63,639 nucleotides of DNA from JAJFFW01 sp963922595. GTDB taxonomy: Bacteria > Pseudomonadota > Alphaproteobacteria > Caulobacterales > Parvularculaceae. The translations under genes and the position numbers were made by a program. The notes under the pieces were generated by a model. That model made no database searches. It saw only the letters and a list, made by a program, of their open reading frames with translations, and was not told where the DNA came from. The stretch spans positions 1-63,639 of the forward strand of contig CAWUIM010000010.1 of NCBI GenBank assembly GCA_963922595.1, written 5' to 3'. Below are positions 58,286-63,639 of this stretch, piece by piece. Positions within the stretch are counted from its first letter, which is position 1. Each line of letters starts with the position of its first letter.

Positions 58286-60082
58286 ATGACGGTTTATAAC
58301 GCCCCTACGCGCGATATGCAGTTTTTGCTGCATGATGTTCTGCAGATCGGGAAATATTCAAATCTGCCGGGGTTCGCAGACGCCAGCGAAGATGTGGTGA
58401 ACGCCATCATCGAGGAAGGCGGCAAGCTTGCGAGCAACGTGCTCCATCCGTTGAACCATGTGGGCGATCAGGAAGGGTGTGTTCGCAACGATGACGGATC
58501 GGTGAAAACGCCGACGGGATTCAAAGAAGCCTACGACCAGTTTCGCGACGGCGGCTGGCAGGGGCTTTCGTTTGACTCCGATTATGGCGGTCAGGGTCTG
58601 CCTTACATTCTGTCAGTGGTGATGAATGAGATGGTCTCTGGCGCGAACATGGCGTTCGGGATGTATCCGGGACTGGCGATGGGCGCGGCCAACGCCCTTC
58701 ACGCCCATGGCTCAGATGAGCAAAAACAAAAATACCTGCCGAAGATCATCAGCGGCGAGTGGGGCGGCACCATGAACCTCACCGAGCCCCATTGCGGAAC
58801 CGACCTTGGCTTGTTGCGATCGAAGGCCGTTCCGCAAGGCGACGGCAGCTACAAGATTTCGGGTCAGAAAATCTGGATTTCCGCGGGGGAACACGATCTG
58901 ACTGACAACATCATCCACCTGGTGCTCGCGCGGATCGAGGGCGCGCCGGAAGGCGTTAAAGGCATCTCGCTTTTTGTGGTGCCGAAATATCTGGTGAATG
59001 ACGACGGCTCGCTCGGCGAACGCAATGCGGTCGAGTGCGGCGGTCTTGAGAGCAAGATGGGTATTCACGGCAACGCCACCTGCGTCATGAACTATGACGA
59101 CGCGACCGGCTGGCTTGTGGGCGAGGAAAACAAGGGCCTCAAAGCCATGTTCGTGATGATGAATGAAGCGCGTCTCGGCGTCGCCATTCAGGGGCTCGCG
59201 ATTTCGGACGTGGCGTATCAAAACGGCGCCGCCTATGCGCAGGACCGTCTGCAGGGGCGCTCGCTGACCGGGCCGAAAGAACCGGACAAGCCGGCTGACC
59301 CGATCATCGTTCATCCTGATGTGCGCCGCATGCTTCTGGAGCAAAAAGCCACCATCGAGGGCGGGCGCGCATGGATGTACTGGTCCGCGTTGCAGGCCGA
59401 CCTCCATCATAAATCAGAGGACGAAGCGACGCGCGAAAAAGCTGACGACATCTTGGGGCTGATGACCCCTGTCCTGAAAGCCTATCTCACCGACCGTGGC
59501 TTCTGGCATGCTTCAACGGCGTTGCAGGTGCTGGGGGGGTCCGGATACACGCAGGAATGGGGCATGGAGCAGTTCGTCCGCGACGCCCGGATCGCCATGA
59601 TCTACGAAGGCGCCAACGGCATTCAGGCGCTCGATCTCGTGGGCCGCAAGTTGCCGCATAATGGCGGGCGCGCCATCCAGGCGTTCTTTGCGGAGATCGA
59701 CGATTTTGTAAAAGACAATAGCGGCGATGAGGCGCTGAAGCCTTATGTGGACGGCCTCGCAGACGCGAAAGCCGACCTTGTGGACGCGACCCAGTGGCTG
59801 ATGCAGAACGCCTTCGCCAACCCGGATAACGCCGGCGCGGCGTCCATGGATTATCTCAACATTCTGGCTGTCGTCTGCCTCGCCCATGGCTGGGCGCAGA
59901 TGGCGAAAGTCGCGATCGAGAAGCAGGCCGCAGGCGAGAAGGACGACTTCTTCGCCAACAAGCTCATCACTGGAAAATTCTTCCTTGAGCGGATTTTACC
60001 GGACACGAAATCGCATCTGGTGAAATTGAAAACCGGCGCTGAGACAATGATGTCGATGCCGGCGGACGCGTTTGTCGCGTAA
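58286..60082 (+). CDS. acyl-CoA dehydrogenase, long C-terminal-domain type (paralogue)
   Basis: A 598-residue flavoprotein of the same long type as the gene at 37752. MNLTEPHCGTDLGLLRSKA and MGIHGNATCVMNYDDATGWLVGEENKGLKAMFVMMNEARLGVAIQGL mark the flavin domain; GGSGYTQEWGMEQFVRDARIAMIYEGANGIQALDLVGRKL the C-terminal helical domain, with the catalytic Glu in MIYEGANGIQ. The substrate is unknown; the DmdC group acts on methylmercaptopropionyl-CoA, other members on fatty acyl-CoA. GAGGA lies about ten bases upstream. Confidence 0.93.
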   Translation: MTVYNAPTRDMQFLLHDVLQIGKYSNLPGFADASEDVVNAIIEEGGKLASNVLHPLNHVGDQEGCVRNDDGSVKTPTGFKEAYDQFRDGGWQGLSFDSDYGGQGLPYILSVVMNEMVSGANMAFGMYPGLAMGAANALHAHGSDEQKQKYLPKIISGEWGGTMNLTEPHCGTDLGLLRSKAVPQGDGSYKISGQKIWISAGEHDLTDNIIHLVLARIEGAPEGVKGISLFVVPKYLVNDDGSLGERNAVECGGLESKMGIHGNATCVMNYDDATGWLVGEENKGLKAMFVMMNEARLGVAIQGLAISDVAYQNGAAYAQDRLQGRSLTGPKEPDKPADPIIVHPDVRRMLLEQKATIEGGRAWMYWSALQADLHHKSEDEATREKADDILGLMTPVLKAYLTDRGFWHASTALQVLGGSGYTQEWGMEQFVRDARIAMIYEGANGIQALDLVGRKLPHNGGRAIQAFFAEIDDFVKDNSGDEALKPYVDGLADAKADLVDATQWLMQNAFANPDNAGAASMDYLNILAVVCLAHGWAQMAKVAIEKQAAGEKDDFFANKLITGKFFLERILPDTKSHLVKLKTGAETMMSMPADAFVA

Positions 60083-60115
60083 AAAACGCGTATTGCGGTC
60101 TGCTTAGGGCGCCAC

Positions 60116-60841
60116 CTACTCTTCGTCATTCAGGGCCGCGGCGACTAGCCCGGCCGGGATGGCGACAAGTCCGAGACCGATCATCAGAATAACAAAAGTG
60201 AATATCTTGCCGCCCGCCGTAATCGGGTAGGTGTCGCCATAGCCAACCGTGGTCAGCGTGGCGACCGCCCACCAAAGCGACGCCGGGATCGACGGGAAGG
60301 CGTCAGGCTGCGCGTCATTTTCAAAAATGTAGATGCCCGTCGCAGCGATGAAAAAGATGATCGCGGAAATGTAGAAGAAGACGAGAAAATCATATTTGAT
60401 TTTCATGAAGGCGCGCGCAAGCCGGCGCAACGCATTGGAATAACGGCCAAGTTTCAAAATCCGCAATAGGCGCAGCAAACGCAGTGCGCGCAAGGCCGTT
60501 GAATTACTCCCGGTCAGGAGCAAGCTCGGAAAGACCGCGGCGAAATCGATGAGACCCCAGAAGCTGAGGATATAATCTTTCTTCGGCTCGGACGCATAAA
60601 CGCGCAGAGCATATTCAATGAGAAAGAACGCCAGCGCAAAAACTTCGATGACACCGAGTAAGGATTTTACGCCCGAAGATAATGTGGGCACAGTATTCAG
60701 CGTGACCGCTGTCAACGACAATAGGATCATCGCCTGCACGGTCAGATCAAAGGCGCGACTCAGCCCGCCGGCTTCGCCGCGTATGATGGCTTTTACGCCG
60801 CTGGCGGTTGATTGCGATTTTGTCGATTTGTCAATCTGCAT
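60116..60841 (-). CDS. voltage-gated-type potassium channel
   Basis: A 241-residue six-helix channel subunit. The S4 voltage sensor is visible as regularly spaced arginines, ALRALRLLRLLRILKLGRYS, and the pore has the K+ filter TLTTVGYGDTYP between S5 and S6. It would form tetramers. The C-terminus stops about 20 residues after S6, so there is no regulatory domain. The gene ends 33 bases from the convergent dehydrogenase. Confidence 0.95.
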   Translation of the reverse strand: MQIDKSTKSQSTASGVKAIIRGEAGGLSRAFDLTVQAMILLSLTAVTLNTVPTLSSGVKSLLGVIEVFALAFFLIEYALRVYASEPKKDYILSFWGLIDFAAVFPSLLLTGSNSTALRALRLLRLLRILKLGRYSNALRRLARAFMKIKYDFLVFFYISAIIFFIAATGIYIFENDAQPDAFPSIPASLWWAVATLTTVGYGDTYPITAGGKIFTFVILMIGLGLVAIPAGLVAAALNDEE

Positions 60842-60993
60842 GGCCCGTGCGCGCTTGTTGAATGGCTAAAATACCGTGAATAAAATTAATAATTGGTTTA
60901 CGAATTAAATTATGGAAACGACTGGCTGTCGGTCTTATTTCGCCACAATTCAATCTTACTTTGTGTGCGTTGTATCAGGAAAGGAAAGGTCTA

Positions 60994-61185
60994 ATGCCCA
61001 AATCAACTTACCAGTTCGAAGTCATTGATCGTTCGGGCAAGCTGGTGCGGCGCACGACGCAAATGTGCGATAATATCAGCGCCAGCGAACGGACGCGCAG
61101 CTTGCTGAAAGCGACCCCTGGCGCAGCGGTGGTTTACGGCGTTGAAAAACACGGTCACTCGGTTTTTTCAGCGTACCGCCGCTGA
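60994..61185 (+). CDS. small hypothetical protein, 63 residues
   Basis: Not recognised. ATG 60994 has AAGGAAAGG five to ten bases upstream. The protein is basic with alternating strands: TYQFEVIDRSGKLVRRTTQ, a helix around ISASERTRSLLKA, and VVYGVEKHGHSVFSAYRR. No signal peptide or membrane segment. The 152 bases upstream are AT-rich and may carry its promoter. It may be a small regulatory or nucleic-acid-binding protein; this is a guess. Confidence 0.6.
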   Translation: MPKSTYQFEVIDRSGKLVRRTTQMCDNISASERTRSLLKATPGAAVVYGVEKHGHSVFSAYRR

Positions 61186-61200
61186 CGGTTCAATAGCCTA

Positions 61201-61644
61201 TTAGTTGGCGGCTGCCGGACCGCCCTTAATGGCGATTGCCGCGGGATCAAAAGATTTGAGTTCGCATTCCCAAAGTGTGATGACGCGCCAACCGAGCGCG
61301 CGCAGGGCTTCTGAGTTCTTCGCGTCGCGCGCCACGTTGCGTGCGATTTTTTGGCGCCAATAGTCCTGATTGGTCTTCGGCAGGCGCGCGCCGCGCTTGC
61401 ACGCGTGTCCGTGCCAGAAACAGCCATGGACGAAAATCACCGCGCGATATTTCGGAAAAACAAGATCCGGTGAGCCGGGCAATGTTTTGACGTTCAACCG
61501 ATAACGATACCCAAGCGCGTGAAGCGATTTCCGGACAATCATCTCAGGCTTTGTGTTTTTCGATTTCACGGCCCGCATGATTTCGGCGCGTTTTTCTGGC
61601 GGGAATACGTCTGTCCTTGCTATCGTCGGTCGCGTGCAGCTCAT
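61201..61644 (-). CDS. vsr: very short patch repair endonuclease Vsr
   Basis: A mismatch endonuclease that nicks at T:G mismatches arising when 5-methylcytosine deaminates. KNTKPEMIVRKSLHALGYRYRLNV is the typical N-terminal part; LPGSPDLVFPKYRAVIFVHGCFWHGHACKRG holds the catalytic Asp and His plus the zinc ligands. The protein has 147 residues from ATG 61644. It lies ten bases after the cytosine methyltransferase, its expected partner. Confidence 0.95.
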   Translation of the reverse strand: MSCTRPTIARTDVFPPEKRAEIMRAVKSKNTKPEMIVRKSLHALGYRYRLNVKTLPGSPDLVFPKYRAVIFVHGCFWHGHACKRGARLPKTNQDYWRQKIARNVARDAKNSEALRALGWRVITLWECELKSFDPAAIAIKGGPAAAN

Positions 61645-61654
61645 GGCGGCAGTA

Positions 61655-62794
61655 TCACGCGGCGGCGGCATGCTCGGCAAGCGCGGGCGTCAGGATTGTT
61701 TCTGCGATCCAGCGCACGACCGGCGTCGCGACGCCGTCGCCGCAGAGTTTAAGCGCCGCCGTGGCGCCGTTCGGAAGGCGATAATTGTCAGGCACGCCCA
61801 TGAGGCGGGCGGCTTCGCGCGGCGTCAGCAAGCGCGATCGCACGTCCCCGTTTGCGATCGTCATGATGATCTGCCTTGACGAGCCTCCAGCCGGGGTGCG
61901 CAGGCATCCTGCGATCCCGTCGAAGCGCGCTTCCACGCGCATGGTCTTCTCGCCGTTCTCAACGCGAATGCGTTTGAACGCGGCGCCCACATGGTCGCCG
62001 CCGTCGCGCCGGCGATCGTCCAGGGCCGCTCGTTGGCGGGCGCTCATGGCGTTGACGAGGCGCTCGGTCTGTTCGCGCGTATGCCAACGGTCCGCTTTCT
62101 CGTCGAGCAGATCGGTGAGCGCACTGTTCCGTCCTTGTCGAGGCCGCGCATCAAGCCATCGCCAGGCGGCGATGGTCCGTGGCGGCAAACCGTGAACGGC
62201 GTCGATCAGCGCTTGCGGCGTCTCATCGCTCGGCGCCGGCGGCGTTTGCGCAAAATCCGCCGTATACGGCAGGCCGAAGATGAAAACCCGTTTTCGCGAT
62301 TGTGGCACGAAACGCGCGGCGTCGAGCACAAGCGCAGATACGGCGTAACCCTCATCGGCGAGGGCGACGATAATCGACTGGATGTCGCGCCCGCCGTTCG
62401 ACGTAAGGAGGCCGGTGACGTTTTCCAGAACAATGGTTGTCGGCGCCCGGCCTTCGGCGGCGAGGTCCTTCATGAGCGACCAAAAGGCGTGGAAGACGCT
62501 GCTGCGCCGTCCAGCGAGGCCTCGACGCCCCCCGGCAAGCGACAAATCCTGACAAGGAAACGAGGACCAGACGAGATCAGGCGTCGCCGCAGGAAGATCA
62601 GACGCGGCGAGCGCGGCGACGTCGCCTTCGCAGAAATGCTCAGATCCGAAATTTTCCCGGTAGGCCGCCGCTTTTTGCGAATCAAAATCATTGGCGAAAA
62701 GGCACGACCAAGCCTCTCCAAGCCCCAGACGCGCCATGCCGCCGCCCGCGAAGAACTCAAAATATGTTTTTTTCGAAATTTTTTTCTTCGTCAT
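61655..62794 (-). CDS. DNA (cytosine-5-)-methyltransferase
   Basis: A C5-cytosine methyltransferase of 379 residues. Motif I FEFFAGGGMARLGLG binds SAM; motif IV SFPCQDLSLAGGRRGL contains the catalytic Cys; motif VI is LENVTGLL; motif VIII is QSRKRVFIFG; and motif IX/X include LTPREAARLMGVPDNY and GDGVATPVVRWIAETI. The recognition sequence cannot be read off. ATG 62794 was chosen; ATG 62824 is possible. A vsr gene follows. No restriction endonuclease lies in the window. Confidence 0.95.
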   Translation of the reverse strand: MTKKKISKKTYFEFFAGGGMARLGLGEAWSCLFANDFDSQKAAAYRENFGSEHFCEGDVAALAASDLPAATPDLVWSSFPCQDLSLAGGRRGLAGRRSSVFHAFWSLMKDLAAEGRAPTTIVLENVTGLLTSNGGRDIQSIIVALADEGYAVSALVLDAARFVPQSRKRVFIFGLPYTADFAQTPPAPSDETPQALIDAVHGLPPRTIAAWRWLDARPRQGRNSALTDLLDEKADRWHTREQTERLVNAMSARQRAALDDRRRDGGDHVGAAFKRIRVENGEKTMRVEARFDGIAGCLRTPAGGSSRQIIMTIANGDVRSRLLTPREAARLMGVPDNYRLPNGATAALKLCGDGVATPVVRWIAETILTPALAEHAAAA

Positions 62795-63012
62795 GACAGC
62801 GCCATATTGAGCTTGGCGCGCCACATTTGCGTCATGATCTTCCGCATGCGGTGGAGGCGCGCCTTACACCCGTCACAATCAGAGCGTTTCCATCCTTTTT
62901 CAACTCTGCAGGTTGGATCGCTTCAGGGGGCTGCTCGATTTGACGCGGCGAGGTCAGACCGGCAATGTAGGCGTGGGCGCAGGGGGCGTCGCAATCTCGA
63001 GGAACAAGCGAC

Positions 63013-63639
63013 ATGCCCTTGATGAAAACAAAAACACTATTGTGGCGTAAAGCGACGGCTGTCGCTCTTTCAGTATTTGGTGCGGGGCTTTTGCTTTCCG
63101 CGCCCGCGTCGGCGCACGCCGACCCGGAAGCAAACGCGGCGCAGTCACGGATCAGCATATCCGCGGCTGACGGCGGCGCGCGGTATGCGGCAAATGTGCA
63201 GACCGAACAGCGCAGCGACCGGCGCGGCGAACGGCGTAGTCAGCGCGGGGACAGGGGCGCGCAGCGGGGAGATCGTCGCGCGCAACGTAGCGACCGCCGC
63301 GGACAACGCGCTGATCGCCGTCAGCAACGGCGATCCGACAGTCAACAAAATCAACGCCGCCGTGCCGATAATCGCCAGCGTTCTGATAATGCGCGCGCGA
63401 ATTATCGCCGCGGCGAACAACGCCGCGATGCGAGGCGTGCAGAACGACGTGACGCGTATCGGGATGGCCGACGGGATCAACGTCGTGCGGATCGCAGGGC
63501 GGACCGGCGCAATGACGCCTACCGGGACGGCCGCCGTGACCAAAGACGTGCGGATCGCCGTCAGGTGGATCGTCGCGACGCTTATCGTGATGGCCGCCGC
63601 GATCAGCGCCGCGCGGACCGTCGCCGGGTAGATCGCCGC
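63013..63639 (+). CDS. exported arginine-rich repeat protein (cut by window edge)
   Basis: The frame from ATG 63013 is open to the last base, 209 codons without a stop. GAGGAAC lies nine bases upstream. A signal peptide (about 1-36, ending ASAHA) is followed by a region made almost only of Arg, Asp, Gln, Ala and Gly. From codon 149 a 21-residue unit starting YRDGRRDQRRADRR repeats three times. Similar RcnB-like or periplasmic Arg-rich proteins exist, but I cannot name this one. A second, longer-lived open frame on the same strand (63077-63631) lacks signal and site and is not preferred. Confidence 0.7.
   Translation, partial: MPLMKTKTLLWRKATAVALSVFGAGLLLSAPASAHADPEANAAQSRISISAADGGARYAANVQTEQRSDRRGERRSQRGDRGAQRGDRRAQRSDRRGQRADRRQQRRSDSQQNQRRRADNRQRSDNARANYRRGEQRRDARRAERRDAYRDGRRDQRRADRRADRRNDAYRDGRRDQRRADRRQVDRRDAYRDGRRDQRRADRRRVDRR
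63457..63639 (+). repeat. 63-bp tandem repeat in the arginine-rich gene
   Basis: Units start at 63457, 63520 and 63583 with the last cut by the window end. Each codes YRDGRRDQRRADRR plus seven more variable residues. Codons differ between copies while the protein is kept, which argues for selection on the protein. Confidence 0.85.

Noticed and set aside
60083..60115. Possible terminator CGCGT-AAAA-ACGCG between the dehydrogenase and channel genes
   Set aside because: The stem is only five bases, includes the stop codon and has no T tract on the plus strand.
62832..63014. Possible 60-residue minus-strand gene right of dcm
   Set aside because: Some of its sequence looks protein-like, but it has no usable ribosome site and overlaps the leader of the arginine-rich gene.
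61991..63022. Plus-strand open frame of 343 codons
   Set aside because: It is antisense to the cytosine methyltransferase and very rich in Arg; no start signal.
63077..63631. Plus-strand frame of 184 codons in the arginine-rich region
   Set aside because: It overlaps the frame from 63013, which has the signal peptide, the ribosome site and a periodic protein repeat with varied codons.

Overview
The window is GC-rich chromosomal DNA from an alphaproteobacterium. The signs are the rsfS-rlmH-envC order, TIGR02301 and TIGR02302 (DUF4175) proteins, DUF2125, a PodJ-like polarity protein and a full CtrA-type box. A Parvularculales/Hyphomonadaceae-like marine lineage would fit, but the sequence alone does not fix genus or family. 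No rRNA, tRNA, insertion sequence, prophage or CRISPR array was seen. Nearly every base is coding, and genes often overlap by 1 to 4 bases.

Left part (1-24 kb): a minus-strand ribosome/NAD/cell-wall block (envC fragment, rlmH, rsfS, and a single frame encoding NadD fused to the ergothioneine methyltransferase EgtD). Next come hpt and a zinc-ribbon membrane protein. The plus-strand run ftsE-ftsX-ydcF-plsC-DUF2125 ends at a strong hairpin shared with a convergent HU gene whose product carries a histone-H1-like lysine/alanine tail. Then follow a MarR regulator, an M17 aminopeptidase, a TPR lipoprotein, a glutathione transferase, an old-yellow-enzyme homologue, obgE, the TIGR02302 membrane protein and the coupled argH-lptM-lysA operon. 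A thioredoxin-like TlpA gene diverges from argH.

Middle part (24-43 kb): housekeeping and repair genes (KAS III, tag, ygfZ, pyrC, Nudix, SRAP, yaaA, tsaC), interrupted by a short AT-rich patch (30.7-31.6 kb) with an orphan membrane protein. A gene pair encodes a secreted metzincin-type protease lipoprotein and an unknown lipoprotein. An AbrB-Doc toxin-antitoxin pair has four TTATAA boxes over its promoter and is packed against a phosphoesterase, an HSDL2-like dehydrogenase and an extensin-like gene, so the autoregulated promoter may drive chromosomal genes as well.

Right part (43-63.6 kb): one nearly unbroken minus-strand run (54977 to 42776). It starts with two tandem DUF3429 membrane proteins, a BASS transporter, a D-aminoacylase-type amidohydrolase, an iron alcohol dehydrogenase, DUF3052 and a thioesterase. 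It ends with leucine-catabolism genes: both methylcrotonyl-CoA carboxylase subunits, the hydratase and HMG-CoA lyase. Beyond it lie the PodJ-like gene, a large acyl-CoA dehydrogenase paralogous to the one at 37.7 kb, a voltage-gated-type K+ channel, a dcm-vsr methylation/repair pair, and an arginine-rich exported repeat protein cut by the window end.

The least ordinary signals are the NadD-EgtD fusion, the symmetric operator array of the toxin-antitoxin locus, the CtrA/GANTC sites at the PodJ-like gene, the metzincin-lipoprotein pair and the AT-rich orphan patch.
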